This document shows, piece after piece, positions 7,890 through 16,887 of a stretch of 43,619 nucleotides of DNA. Within the stretch, counting starts at the first letter, position 1; each line of letters begins with the position of its first letter. The stretch lies in the NCBI RefSeq assembly GCF_019396405.1, contig NZ_JAHKRL010000277.1:1-43619 (forward strand), given 5' to 3'. Source of the stretch: Nonomuraea rhizosphaerae (GTDB lineage: Bacteria > Actinomycetota > Actinomycetes > Streptosporangiales > Streptosporangiaceae). The notes under the pieces are model-generated. The model did not search any database. It worked only from the letters and a program-made list of their open reading frames with translations, and was not told where the DNA came from. The position numbers and the translations under genes were made by a program.

Positions 7890-9170
7890 CTACTGGGCCG
7901 TGATCCGGTCCATCACCAGCGGCAGCGCCTCCTGGGCGGAGGCCGGGCCGACCTCGTAGCCCCCCCGCAACGCCTCCAGCGCGCGCTCGAAGCGGGCCGT
8001 CTCGTCGGCGTGCAGCGTCATCAGCGGCTGCCCGGCCCGCACCTCGTCCCCCGGCTTGGTGTGCAGCGTGATGCCCGCCCCGAAGGACACCGGGTCCTCC
8101 TTGCGCGCCCGTCCCGCGCCCAGCCGCCAGGCCGCGAGCCCGACCGCGTAGGCGTCCAGCCGGGCCAGCACCCCCGGCTCCTCCGCCTGGAGGGTCATGC
8201 TCTCGGCGGCCTGTGGCAGCACCGCGTCCGGGTCCCCGCCCTGGGCGGTGATCATGCGCCGCCACGCGTCCATGGCCGACCCGTCCGCCAGCGCGTCTGC
8301 GGGGTCGGGCCCGGAGATCTCGGCCGCCTCCAGCATCTCGCGGGCCAGCCGTACGGTGAGCTCGACCACGTCGGCGGGGCCGCCGCCGGCCAGCACCTCG
8401 ACCGACTCCTCGACCTCCAGGGCGTTGCCCACGGCCCGCCCCAGCGGCCGGTCCATGGCGGTGAGCAGCGCCACCGTGCGCACGCCCGCGTCGGTGCCGA
8501 GCGCCACCATGGTCTCGGCCAGCTCGCGCGCCCGCTCGGGGGTCTTCATGAACGCCCCGGACCCCACCTTGACGTCAAGGACGAGCGACCCGGTGCCCTC
8601 GGCGATCTTCTTCGACATGATGGACGAGGCGATCAGCGGGATCGACTCGACCGTGCCGGTGACGTCGCGCAGGGCGTACAGCTTCTTGTCGGCCGGGGCC
8701 AGGCCCGACCCGGCGGCGCAGACGACCGCGCCCGCCGAGCGTAGCACCGACAGCATCTCCTCGTTGGACAGCGACGCCTTCCAGCCGGGGATCGACTCCA
8801 GCTTGTCGAGCGTGCCGCCCGTGTGCCCGAGCCCGCGCCCGGACAGTTGCGGCACGTACGCGCCGCACGCGGCGACCAGCGGCGCGAGCGGCAGCGTGAT
8901 CTTGTCGCCGACGCCGCCGGTGGAGTGCTTGTCGGCGGTGGGCCGGTCCAGGGCGGACCAGTCCATCCGCTCGCCCGAGCGGATCATCGCCTGCGTCCAG
9001 CTCGCGATCTCGGTCCGGTTCATGCCGTTGAGCAGGATCGCCATGGCCAGCGCGGACATCTGCTCGTCGGCGACCTCGCCGCGCGTGTAGGCGTCGATCA
9101 CCCAGGCGATCTGGGCCTCGGACAGCTCCTGGCCGTCGCGCTTGGCGACGATGACCTCGATGACGTCCAT
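7890..9170 (-). CDS. deoA: Thymidine phosphorylase
   Basis: A 426-residue cytosolic enzyme that phosphorolyses thymidine/deoxyuridine to the free base and deoxyribose-1-phosphate. The phosphate site KHSTGGVGDK (residues 81-90) and LSGRGLGHTGGTLDKLESIPG near 115 are diagnostic for the pyrimidine nucleoside phosphorylase family, and the C-terminal domain with ITLHTKPGDEVRAGQPL completes the normal length. The ATG at 9170 shares its A with the TGA of the cytidine deaminase gene (TGATG), so translation is coupled. It is the last gene of the nucleoside operon and converges on the MarR gene with 44 bases between stops. Whether it prefers thymidine or accepts uridine (Pdp-like) cannot be told from sequence by eye. 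Confidence 0.95.
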   Translation of the reverse strand: MDVIEVIVAKRDGQELSEAQIAWVIDAYTRGEVADEQMSALAMAILLNGMNRTEIASWTQAMIRSGERMDWSALDRPTADKHSTGGVGDKITLPLAPLVAACGAYVPQLSGRGLGHTGGTLDKLESIPGWKASLSNEEMLSVLRSAGAVVCAAGSGLAPADKKLYALRDVTGTVESIPLIASSIMSKKIAEGTGSLVLDVKVGSGAFMKTPERARELAETMVALGTDAGVRTVALLTAMDRPLGRAVGNALEVEESVEVLAGGGPADVVELTVRLAREMLEAAEISGPDPADALADGSAMDAWRRMITAQGGDPDAVLPQAAESMTLQAEEPGVLARLDAYAVGLAAWRLGAGRARKEDPVSFGAGITLHTKPGDEVRAGQPLMTLHADETARFERALEALRGGYEVGPASAQEALPLVMDRITAQ

Positions 9171-9565
9171 CACGCGCTCTTGGAAAGATCGTCGGGCCCG
9201 AACGCGTACGGCAGGATCTCGGCCATCCGCTTGGGCCCGTCCACGGTCTCGACCAGCAGCTCCTCGCCGCCGAACTCGAACAGGAGCTGACGGCAGCGCC
9301 CGCACGGCATCAGCAGCTCACCGTGGCCGTCCACGCAGGTGAAGGCCACGAGCCTGCCCCCGCCGGAGGCCTGCAGCGCCGACACCAGCCCGCACTCGGC
9401 GCACAGGCCCACCCCGTAGGAGGCGTTCTCGACGTTGCAGCCGGTGACGACCCGGCCGTCGTCCGCGATCGCCGCCGCCCCGACCGGGAACTTCGAGTAC
9501 GGCGCGTACGCGTGGTGCATGGCCTCGGTGGCCGCCGCGCGCAGGCCGTCCCAGTCGATGCTCAA
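9170..9565 (-). CDS. cdd: Cytidine deaminase
   Basis: A 131-residue homotetrameric-type cytidine deaminase converting (deoxy)cytidine to (deoxy)uridine. Zinc ligands and the catalytic residue are visible: C55-A-E57 in GLCAECGLVSAL and C88-x-x-C91 in MPCGRCRQLL; the substrate loop VENASYG is near 45-51. The start is a TTG at 9565 that overlaps the TGA of the upstream permease gene (TTGA), with a GGGGGGAA SD inside the permease 3' end; no ATG or GTG is available at the right place. Length matches the family exactly. It supplies uridine for the next gene product, thymidine/pyrimidine nucleoside phosphorylase, after import through the ABC system encoded upstream. Confidence 0.95.
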   Translation of the reverse strand: MSIDWDGLRAAATEAMHHAYAPYSKFPVGAAAIADDGRVVTGCNVENASYGVGLCAECGLVSALQASGGGRLVAFTCVDGHGELLMPCGRCRQLLFEFGGEELLVETVDGPKRMAEILPYAFGPDDLSKSA

Positions 9566-10842
9566 TGTTGTTCCCCCCGGCGGTAGCGCACGCCGTCGGC
9601 CTTGGGCATCCGCAGCCGCTGCGAAGCCACCAGCAGCACGAGCAGCGTGAGCACGTGTGGTGTCATGTAGACGAACTCGTTCGGCAGCCGGTCGACGACC
9701 AGCCAGAGCCAGAGCAGCACGACGGCGCCCACGACGGCGGCGCCGATCACCGTGTACTCCTTGGCGCCCCTGGCCGCCAGGTCGGCCGGCTGATCGGAGG
9801 CCAGCACCCGGCGCAGCCGCATGCCGACGTAGATCAGCAGGAGCAGGGCGCCGAACAGCAGGAGCGACGTCACGGCGCCCGAGCTGCGCAGCTGCATGGC
9901 GTCGGCGTACCCGAACAGGGCGGCGCCCGCGGTCAGCCCGCCGGGCCGCCAGTTGCCGAAGATCATGGCGGCCAGGCCGATGAACCCGCGGCCCTGTGTC
10001 TGGCCCTCGACGTACTTGGTGGTGACGAAGACCAGGAACACGCCGCCGAGCCCGGCGAAGGCGCCGGAGATGATGACGGCGACGTACTTGGTCAGGTAGA
10101 CGTTCACGCCGAGCGACTCGGCCGCCCACGGGTTCTCGCCCGCCGAGCGCAGCCGCAGCCCGAACGCCGTGCGCCAGAGCACGAAGAACGTCAGCGGCAG
10201 CAGCAGCACGGCCAGGATGATCAGCACGTTCACGTCGTGCGTGAGACCGCGCAGGATGCCGGCGAGGTCGGAGACCAGGAACCAGTGGGCGCGCTCCAGC
10301 GCGCCGAGCCAGTCGGGGCCGTCGGAGAGCAGCGGCAGGCTGACGTCCGGCGCGTCCGACGACAGGGGCGGCGAGGTCGTGATGCCCGCGCCCGCCGTGG
10401 CCGCGGCCGTGCCCTCCTTGTAGAGGACCTCGGACAGGAACCGGGTGATGCCGGGCCCGAGCAGGTTGATGGCGACGCCGCTGATGATGTGGTCGACGCC
10501 GAACGTCACGGTCGCGACCGCGTGGATCAGGCCGCCGAGCGCGCCCGCGAGCAGGCCCGCTATGAGCGCGGCCCAGGCCCCCCACTGGTATCCGGCCCAG
10601 CCGGCGAACCAGGTGCCCATCACCATCATGCCTTCGAGGCCGATGTTGACCACGCCCGCCCGCTCGGCCCACAGGCCGCCGAGCCCGGCCAGCCCGATCG
10701 GCACCGACAGCAGCAGCGCCGCGGAGAAGGTGCCGGAGGAGGTGATGTCGTTCTGGCCGGAGATGACGCGGACCAGCGACATCAGCAGGATGAGCGCGGC
10801 CACGCCGACAAGCGTCAGGTGGTACTTGCTGAGCCTGCTCAT
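9562..10842 (-). CDS. Nucleoside ABC transporter permease (second subunit)
   Basis: A 426-residue permease of the BPD_transp_2 family with about ten membrane segments, including LTLVGVAALILLMSLVRVI at the N-terminus and the family-specific stretch ERAGVVNIGLEGMMVMGTWFAGW near residue 60, which is the hallmark of the BMP-linked NupQ/YufQ-type permeases. A charged tail of about 20 residues at the C-terminus contains QRLRMPKADGVRYRRGEQH. The start overlaps the end of the first permease by 4 bases and the stop overlaps the TTG of cdd, so the block is tightly coupled. With the first permease it should form the membrane channel for nucleosides. The 30-residue tail and the loop around residues 290-340 look longer than typical. 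Confidence 0.92.
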   Translation of the reverse strand: MSRLSKYHLTLVGVAALILLMSLVRVISGQNDITSSGTFSAALLLSVPIGLAGLGGLWAERAGVVNIGLEGMMVMGTWFAGWAGYQWGAWAALIAGLLAGALGGLIHAVATVTFGVDHIISGVAINLLGPGITRFLSEVLYKEGTAAATAGAGITTSPPLSSDAPDVSLPLLSDGPDWLGALERAHWFLVSDLAGILRGLTHDVNVLIILAVLLLPLTFFVLWRTAFGLRLRSAGENPWAAESLGVNVYLTKYVAVIISGAFAGLGGVFLVFVTTKYVEGQTQGRGFIGLAAMIFGNWRPGGLTAGAALFGYADAMQLRSSGAVTSLLLFGALLLLIYVGMRLRRVLASDQPADLAARGAKEYTVIGAAVVGAVVLLWLWLVVDRLPNEFVYMTPHVLTLLVLLVASQRLRMPKADGVRYRRGEQH

Positions 10843-11978
10843 GCTGCCACCTCAACGGGAGTGTTCCGGCCGAGCTGCTGCGCGGCCCGGCGTTCCTCGC
10901 GCCGCAGCGCGATCCTGCTGGTGATCTCGTTGGCGATGACGACCAGCAGCACGATCGTGCCCTGCATGATCATGATGACGGAGGGCGGCACGCTGGCGAA
11001 CTGCAGCGGCCCCTGAGCCCGGTCCAGGAAGCCGAACAGCAGCGCCGCGATCGCGATGCCGCCCGGTTTGTTCCGTCCGAGCAGCGCCACCGCGATGCCC
11101 AGGAAGCCCAGGCCGGGGGTGAAGTTCGAGCCGAAGGAGTGCTTGTCGCCGAGGATCTCCGGCAGTCCGATCAGCCCGGCGATCGCGCCGGACAGCACCA
11201 TCGCGGAGATGACCATGGTCTTCGGGTTGACGCCGGAGGCGAGGGCGGCCGAGGAGTTCAGGCCGCTGGCCTTGACGTCGAAGCCGAACCTGGTCCGCTC
11301 CAGCAGCACCCACAGGCCGATGCCGAGCAGGACCGCCACGATCAGGAAGCCCCACAGGCCGCCACCGCGCGGCGCGGGCAGCCCGAACATCGTGAACAGC
11401 CAGTTCAGGTTGGGGAACCAGGCCGACTCGGGCAGCGTGGGCGTCGTGGTGGTCAGCAGGCCCTCGGCCCGCTTGCCGGTGAAGGGGCCGCGGACGAGGT
11501 AGGCGGCCAGGTTGATCGCGATGTAGTTCAGCATGATCGTGGCGATGACCTCGTTCACCCCCCTCGTCACCTTCATCACGGCGGGGATCAGCGCGTACAG
11601 GCCGCCGACGACGGCCGCCACCAGGATGATCACCGGGATCTGGATCCAGGACGGCGCCGTGAACAGCGAGCCGACGAACGCGGCGCAGATGGCGGCGATC
11701 CGGTACTGGCCCTCGACGCCGATGTTGAAGAGGTTCATGCGGAAGCCGACGGCCACCGCCAGACCGGCGATGAACAGCGGGACGGCCCGGTTGAGCATGG
11801 TCGTGATGCTGTTGACGACCGCGCGCTCGGTCTCGCCGAAGTTGAGGAAGGCGGTGAACGCGGCCCCGGGGCTGGCCCCCGCCGCGATGATCGCGACACT
11901 GGAGATCGCGATCGCCAGGATGATGGCGGCGACGGCCCCCGCGACCGTCAGCAGCGCCCGGTAGAGCCCGGCGGGCAT
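10839..11978 (-). CDS. Nucleoside ABC transporter permease (first subunit)
   Basis: A 379-residue permease, partner of the next gene product. It has the NupP/YufP-type layout: a hydrophobic start, a long external helix region with FLNFGETERAVVNSITTMLNRAVPLFIAGLAVAVGFRMNLFNIGVEGQ (the conserved 'FNIG.EGQ' motif), and a middle cytoplasmic stretch with TRGVNEVIATIMLNYIA, the site expected to contact the ATPase coupling helix. The ATG (11978) overlaps the TGA of the ATPase gene (TGATG). The protein ends in a basic tail (ALRREERRAAQQLGRN). Import of nucleosides into the cytoplasm is inferred from the family and from the catabolic genes downstream. Confidence 0.92.
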   Translation of the reverse strand: MPAGLYRALLTVAGAVAAIILAIAISSVAIIAAGASPGAAFTAFLNFGETERAVVNSITTMLNRAVPLFIAGLAVAVGFRMNLFNIGVEGQYRIAAICAAFVGSLFTAPSWIQIPVIILVAAVVGGLYALIPAVMKVTRGVNEVIATIMLNYIAINLAAYLVRGPFTGKRAEGLLTTTTPTLPESAWFPNLNWLFTMFGLPAPRGGGLWGFLIVAVLLGIGLWVLLERTRFGFDVKASGLNSSAALASGVNPKTMVISAMVLSGAIAGLIGLPEILGDKHSFGSNFTPGLGFLGIAVALLGRNKPGGIAIAALLFGFLDRAQGPLQFASVPPSVIMIMQGTIVLLVVIANEITSRIALRREERRAAQQLGRNTPVEVAA

Positions 11979-13567
11979 CAGGACTCCTCAGCGGTATCGG
12001 TGATGGCGCCGGTCATGTAGCCGCCCAACTGCTCGGGGGTGACGTGGGACGGGTCCAGGCCGGCCACGAGCCGCCCCCGGTAGATGACCCGCAGCGTGTC
12101 GGACAGGCCGATGAGCTCGTCCAGGTCGGCCGAGATCAGCAGCACGGCCAGCCCCGCCGCCCTGGCGTTGCGCAGGTGGTCCCAGATGGCGGCCTGCGCG
12201 CCCACGTCCACGCCGCGCGTGGGGTGGGCGGCGATGAGGAACTTGGGCTCGCCGCTCATCTCGCGGCCGACGATCAGCTTCTGCTGGTTGCCGCCCGACA
12301 GGGCGAGGGCCAGGGTGTCGACGCCCGGCGTGCGCACGTCGTACTCCTTGACGATGCGCTCGGTGTCGGCCCTGGCGGCGCTTCTGTTGACCCAGATGCC
12401 GCGCCGGGCGGGCGCTCTGGTCTGGTGGCCGAGCACCCGGTTCTCCCACAGGGAGGCCTCCAGCAGCAGGCCCTGCCGGTGGCGGTCCTCCGGGATGTAG
12501 CCGATGCCCGACTCGCGGCGTTTGAGGGTGGACCACTCGTTGATGTCCGCGCCGTCCAGGGCGATGTGGCCGTGCGCGGGCCGCATGCCCATGATGGCCT
12601 CGATCAGCTCGGACTGGCCGTTGCCCTCGACGCCGGCGATGCCGAGGATCTCGCCCTTGTGGATGTCGAACGACACGTCGTCCAGGAGCAGCCGCGCGCC
12701 CTCCTGGCGGAGCTTCTCCAGCGGGACGCCCGGGTGGTGAGGGCCGGCCTCCATGGTCAGCCCGGACACCGTCAGCGCGACGGTCTCGGTCACCGTGGAC
12801 TCGCGGGTCTCGGGCGTGGGCAGCTCGCTGCCGACCATCAGCTCGGCCAGCTGCCTGGCGGTGACCTGGCTGGGCTCGACGCTGGCGACGGTGGTGCCGC
12901 GCCGGATCACGGTGATCGCGTCGGCGATGCTGAGCACCTCGTCCAGCTTGTGCGAGATGAAGATGACGGTGAGCCCCTCGGCCTTGAGCTCGCGCAGGTT
13001 CTGGAAGAGCTCCTCGACCTCCTGCGGCACCAGCACGGCCGTCGGCTCGTCGAGGATCAGGATCCGCGCGCCCCGGTAGAGGACCTTGAGGATCTCCACG
13101 CGCTGGCGGTCGCCCACGCCGAGGTCCTCCACCAGCCGGTCGGGGTCCACCCGCAGGCCGTGGCTCGACGCCAGCTCGGTGACGCGCTTGCGGGCCCTGG
13201 CCGTGTCGAGCATGCCGGCCCGCTTCGGCTCGGCGCCCAGGACGATGTTCTCCAGCACGGTGAAGTTGTCGGCCAGCATGAAGTGCTGGTGGACCATGCC
13301 GATGCCGGCGTCGATGGCGTCGCTGGGGGTCCTGAAGGTCACTTCCTTGCCGTTCACCCTGATGGTGCCCTCGTCCGGCTTCTGCATGCCGTACAGGATC
13401 TTCATCAGGGTGGACTTGCCCGCGCCGTTCTCGCCGACGATCGCGTGCACCGTGCCGGGTTCGACGGTGATGCGGATGTCATGGTTGGCGACGACGCCGG
13501 GGAAGCGTTTGGTGATGCCCTCCAGCTCGACGGCGGGTTCCACCGCGGCGAGGGTGTCCGAGCTCAT
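11978..13567 (-). CDS. Double ABC-domain ATPase of the nucleoside importer
   Basis: A 529-residue protein with two ABC modules, as in sugar/nucleoside (RbsA/NupO) ATPases. The first module has a good Walker A (GENGAGKST, about residues 45-53), the variant signature LGVGDRQRVEIL and Walker B ILILDEPTAVLV. The second has a degenerate P-loop (GVEGNGQSEL) but an intact LSGGNQQK signature and a Walker-B-like LIAAHPTRGVDVG, so one of the two sites is probably non-hydrolytic, which is normal for the family. Start 13567 is supported by GAGGAG 6-7 bases upstream; a longer frame reaching 13735 overlaps the BMP gene in another frame and is not credible. A stem-loop lies between this gene and the binding-protein gene. 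Confidence 0.93.
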   Translation of the reverse strand: MSSDTLAAVEPAVELEGITKRFPGVVANHDIRITVEPGTVHAIVGENGAGKSTLMKILYGMQKPDEGTIRVNGKEVTFRTPSDAIDAGIGMVHQHFMLADNFTVLENIVLGAEPKRAGMLDTARARKRVTELASSHGLRVDPDRLVEDLGVGDRQRVEILKVLYRGARILILDEPTAVLVPQEVEELFQNLRELKAEGLTVIFISHKLDEVLSIADAITVIRRGTTVASVEPSQVTARQLAELMVGSELPTPETRESTVTETVALTVSGLTMEAGPHHPGVPLEKLRQEGARLLLDDVSFDIHKGEILGIAGVEGNGQSELIEAIMGMRPAHGHIALDGADINEWSTLKRRESGIGYIPEDRHRQGLLLEASLWENRVLGHQTRAPARRGIWVNRSAARADTERIVKEYDVRTPGVDTLALALSGGNQQKLIVGREMSGEPKFLIAAHPTRGVDVGAQAAIWDHLRNARAAGLAVLLISADLDELIGLSDTLRVIYRGRLVAGLDPSHVTPEQLGGYMTGAITDTAEES

Positions 13568-13599
13568 GAAGTCTCCTCGAGCCGGGCGGATAGGCCGAA

Positions 13600-13623
13600 G
13601 GCCCGGGGTCTGGACTCCGGGCC
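13600..13623 (-). terminator. Intercistronic stem-loop (attenuator or mRNA-stabilising hairpin)
   Basis: GGCCCGG (13600-13606) and CCGGGCC (13617-13623) form a perfect 7-base GC stem with a 10-base loop, between the binding-protein stop and the ATPase start. No clear T-run follows in the direction of transcription. In many ABC operons a hairpin at this place keeps the binding-protein message more abundant than the rest; here that is inference. Confidence 0.5.
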
Positions 13624-13646
13624 CTCGATCATCTTTTCTACCCAGA

Positions 13647-14723
13647 TTACGGCTTGGTCGGAACCGTGATTTTGCCGTCGATGATGTCCTGCTTGGCAGT
13701 GTCCAGCTTGTCCTTGATGTCGTCGATGTCGCCACCGGTGGTGGCCAGCCCGACGCCGTCGACCTTCAGGTCGTAGACGGTGTTGGCGCCGCCCTTGGCG
13801 CCGCCCTGGAACGCCTTGATGAACTCGAACACGCCGACGTCCACGCGCTTGAGCATCGAGGTCATGATGACCGGCTGGAGGTTGGCCTCCTTGACCGTCT
13901 GGCGCTGGTCGGAGTCGACGCCGATGGCCAGCTTCTTGGCCGCGGCCGCCGCCTGGAACACGCCGAGGCCGGAGTCACCGGCGGCGTGGTAGACGATCTC
14001 CGCGCCGTCCTGGAACATCTTCTCGGCCGCGACCTTGCCCTTGTCGGGGGCCTTGAAGCCGCTGAAGTCGCCGTCGGGCGTCAGGTACTTGACGTCGATC
14101 TTGGCGTCCTTCTTGACCGACTTCACGCCCGCGTCGAACCCGGCCTCGAACTTCTTGATGAGGTCGTTCTCGACGCCGCCGACGAAGCCGACGTGGCCGC
14201 TCTTGGCCTTGAGCGCCGCCGCGACGCCCGCCAGGTAGGAGCCCTGCTCCTCGGCGAACAGCAGGCCGGTCACGTTGGGCGCGTTGGAGGCGGAGTCCAC
14301 GACCGCGAACTGGATCTCCGGGTACTCCTCGGCCGTCTTCTTGATGTCCTCGCCGTACGCGAAGCCGACGCCGATGATCGGGTTGTAGCCCGCGTCGGCC
14401 AGCTGGCGCAGCAGCTCACCACGGTTGGAGCCGTCAGCCGCCGGGCTCAGCTCCTTGATGTCGGCGCTGAGGTCGGTCTTGGCCTTCTCCAGGCCGGCGT
14501 AGGCGGCGTCGTTGAAGGACTTGTCACCCCGGCCGCCGACGTCGAACGCGAGGCCGACCTTGAGCGCACCGGTCTTCGGCGCCTCGCTACTGGCGCCGGC
14601 GCTGGGCGCCGCGCTGGACGTGGCACCGGTCTCTCCGCCGCCCCCACCACAGGCCGCGGCCGCCATGAGCATGGCGCCGGCGATCGAACCGGCCGCCATT
14701 CTGCCGAATCGCTTGCTGAGCAA
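13647..14723 (-). CDS. BMP-family nucleoside-binding lipoprotein
   Basis: A 358-residue substrate-binding lipoprotein of the Bmp/PnrA type (purine nucleoside receptor). I place the start at a TTG (14723) with GGAAGGGAG 6 bases before it; the protein then reads MLSKRFGRMAAGS with the basic n-region, a hydrophobic core and lipobox MAAAAC with Cys near residue 25, followed by a poly-Gly/Ser/Ala linker. Family motifs in order: KVGLAFDVGGRGDKSFND, then ADGSNRGELLRQLADAGY, VVDSASNAPNVTGLLFAEEQGSYLAG, GHVGFVGGVE, YHAAGDSGLGVFQAA and GVDSDQ. ATG 14753 is an alternative but gives an extended n-region and has no SD. First gene of the operon; a palindrome lies upstream in the region shared with the S15 peptidase. 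Confidence 0.93.
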   Translation of the reverse strand: MLSKRFGRMAAGSIAGAMLMAAAACGGGGGETGATSSAAPSAGASSEAPKTGALKVGLAFDVGGRGDKSFNDAAYAGLEKAKTDLSADIKELSPAADGSNRGELLRQLADAGYNPIIGVGFAYGEDIKKTAEEYPEIQFAVVDSASNAPNVTGLLFAEEQGSYLAGVAAALKAKSGHVGFVGGVENDLIKKFEAGFDAGVKSVKKDAKIDVKYLTPDGDFSGFKAPDKGKVAAEKMFQDGAEIVYHAAGDSGLGVFQAAAAAKKLAIGVDSDQRQTVKEANLQPVIMTSMLKRVDVGVFEFIKAFQGGAKGGANTVYDLKVDGVGLATTGGDIDDIKDKLDTAKQDIIDGKITVPTKP

Positions 14724-14875
14724 GGCGACTCCCTTCCATTTCCCCGCCGTCAAACTTCATCGCAGGCGCGAAGAAATGTACGGCAACCCTGCACGGAAGA
14801 TAGTTGGTTGACCAGGGCAGACCAAACCGGCGCACAGGGTCGCAACCGCTCCGTTATCGACATCAGTCGCGTCCG

Positions 14876-14894
14876 TGACCTGATTCTCAGGTCA
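14876..14894. promoter_or_regulatory. Perfect inverted repeat between divergent genes
   Basis: TGACCTGA-TTC-TCAGGTCA is a perfect 8-base inverted repeat with a 3-base spacer, in the 291 bases between the binding-protein start (14723) and the S15 peptidase start (15015). The two-fold symmetry and short spacer are typical of GntR- or LacI-size operators. The regulator is not encoded next to it, so its identity is open. Confidence 0.6.
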
Positions 14895-15014
14895 GGGGGC
14901 GGGGACCGGCGCTGAAAGCTTTGCCCAACTTTGGTGGTCGGGGGGCCCTTGCCGTCCGATCGATCATGGCAGAGATTCCAAGGCGACGATGGATATTTCA
15001 TCTTGGAGCCTGAC

Positions 15015-16886
15015 ATGCACCCTTGGAAGGCCTTGATCGTGCCGCTGGCCGCGGCCCTCGTCGCGGCCCTGACCACGACCCCGGCGACGGCCGGCACCCC
15101 GGCCATCAAGATCGAGAACCACGTTACGCAGCCGATCTTCTCCCGTGCGGACGCCGTCAAACAGACGGTGTACGTCGAGGTGGCCGGCACCGACAGCGAC
15201 AGCGACGGCCGGCCCGACCGCGTGGCCGTGGACATCCTGCGCCCGAAGGAGACCGAGTCGGGCCTGAAGGTCCCGGTGATCATGGAGGCCAGCCCGTACT
15301 ACGCGGGCGGCAACGACGTGCCGAACCACCCGGTGGACGTGGACGAGTACGGCAACCCCCTGCCGACCCTGCGCGCCCAGGCCAACAAACTGGCCGCCGA
15401 GCCGTTCGACGGTTACTACGACAACTACTTCCTGCCCCGCGGCTACGCCATCGCCCTGGTGGAGAACCTGGGCAGCGGCAGGGCGACCGGCTGCCCCACC
15501 ACCGGCGACCGCAACGAGACCGCCGGCCCGAAGGCCGCCATCGACTGGCTCAACGGCCGCGCCCGCGGCTTCACCCCCGAGGGTGAGCCCGTCTCGGCCA
15601 CCTGGTCCACCGGCAACGTCGGCATGATCGGCGTCTCCTACAACGGCACCCTGCCCAACGCCGTCGCCGCGACCGGCGTCAAGGGCCTGAAGACGATCGT
15701 GCCGATCGCCGCGATCTCCTCCTGGTACGACTACTACCGCGCGAACGGCGGCGTGCTGGCGCCGGGCGGCTTCCAGGGCGAGGACACCGACGTGCTGGCC
15801 AAGTACGTGCTCACCCGCGCCGACGGCCAGCAGGTGTGCGCCCCGGTCATGGACTACCTGACGACCGCGCAGGACCGGTTGAGCGGCGACTACAGCCGCT
15901 TCTGGGACGTGCGCAACTACCTCAACGACGTGAACAAGGTCAAGGCCAGCGTCTTCGTCGTCCACGGCCTCAACGACTGGAACGTCAAGACCAAGCAGTA
16001 CGCCCAGTGGTGGTACGCGCTGGCCCAGCGCCACGTGCCGCGCAAGATCTGGCTGCACCAGGGCACCCACATGAACCCCTTCAACCTGCGTACCGCCGAA
16101 TGGCTGCGCCAGCTCCACGGCTGGTTCGACTACTGGCTGTACGGGATCGACTCGGGCATCATGCGCGAGCCGCAGGCGGACGTGGAGATCGCGCCCGGCG
16201 AGTGGGGCACTCACAGATCGTGGCCACTTCCGGCCACCAGAGCGGTGAACTTCCACCTGGGGTCAGGGGCGAAGCTGAGCCTGCTCCCGCAACGTTCCAA
16301 CCGGGAGAGCTTCGCAGATCAGAAGGCCCGTACGGCCGAGCAGCTCGTCGAGTCGGCACCCGGCGCCGACCCGAACCGGCTGGCCTATCTGACCGCCGAA
16401 CTGCCCGCTCCGGTCAGAATTTCGGGGACCCCTATCATCTCGCTGCGGGCCGCGCGCAAGTCGGGCTCGTCGCCGTACCTGACGGCCCTGCTGGTCGACT
16501 ACGGCACCGACACCCGCGCGAACGGCACGCTGGTCCCGACCGGCGAGACGCTCTGCTACGGCCAGGGAATCCCAGGTGACACGGGCTGCACGGCGCTGCG
16601 CAGGCTGGGCACCGCGACGACGCCGTACCAGATCGTCTCCCGGGGCTGGCTGGACATCCGCAACAGGAGCGACGCCTCCAGGACCGAGCCGGTCAAGGCC
16701 GGCCGGGAGTACGGCTTCACCTGGGACTTCCAGCCCAAGGACCACCTGTTCAAGCAGGGCCACAGGATCGGCCTGATCATCACCTCGACGGACCGGGACT
16801 ACACGCTGCGCTACCCGGAGGGCAGCCAGTTCACGATCGACCCGGCCCGCTCGACGCTGACCCTGCCGGTGACGCTCAAGCCATAG
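15015..16886 (+). CDS. Secreted S15-family Xaa-Pro dipeptidyl-peptidase/CocE-type hydrolase
   Basis: A 623-residue secreted protein with a Sec signal peptide (hydrophobic core from residue 8 and a likely cut after ATA, about residue 26). TTGGAGCC lies before the ATG. The alpha/beta-hydrolase triad can be placed at Ser208 in GVSYNGT, Asp321 in VHGLNDWNVK and His352 in HQGTHMNP; the early SPYYAGGND stretch and the C-terminal beta-sandwich domain (from about residue 430, ending FTIDPARSTLTLPVTLKP) fit the S15/NonD family. Such enzymes release X-Pro dipeptides from peptides or act as esterases/acylases. It is divergent from the nucleoside operon and ends one base from the convergent M20 gene, so a shared role in using extracellular nutrients is plausible, not proven. 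Confidence 0.9.
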   Translation: MHPWKALIVPLAAALVAALTTTPATAGTPAIKIENHVTQPIFSRADAVKQTVYVEVAGTDSDSDGRPDRVAVDILRPKETESGLKVPVIMEASPYYAGGNDVPNHPVDVDEYGNPLPTLRAQANKLAAEPFDGYYDNYFLPRGYAIALVENLGSGRATGCPTTGDRNETAGPKAAIDWLNGRARGFTPEGEPVSATWSTGNVGMIGVSYNGTLPNAVAATGVKGLKTIVPIAAISSWYDYYRANGGVLAPGGFQGEDTDVLAKYVLTRADGQQVCAPVMDYLTTAQDRLSGDYSRFWDVRNYLNDVNKVKASVFVVHGLNDWNVKTKQYAQWWYALAQRHVPRKIWLHQGTHMNPFNLRTAEWLRQLHGWFDYWLYGIDSGIMREPQADVEIAPGEWGTHRSWPLPATRAVNFHLGSGAKLSLLPQRSNRESFADQKARTAEQLVESAPGADPNRLAYLTAELPAPVRISGTPIISLRAARKSGSSPYLTALLVDYGTDTRANGTLVPTGETLCYGQGIPGDTGCTALRRLGTATTPYQIVSRGWLDIRNRSDASRTEPVKAGREYGFTWDFQPKDHLFKQGHRIGLIITSTDRDYTLRYPEGSQFTIDPARSTLTLPVTLKP

Positions 16887-16887
16887 C

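Noticed and set aside
14931-15014. Upstream start for the S15 peptidase at 14931
   Set aside because: It would bury the signal peptide. ATG 15015 has an SD and gives a proper N-terminal signal.
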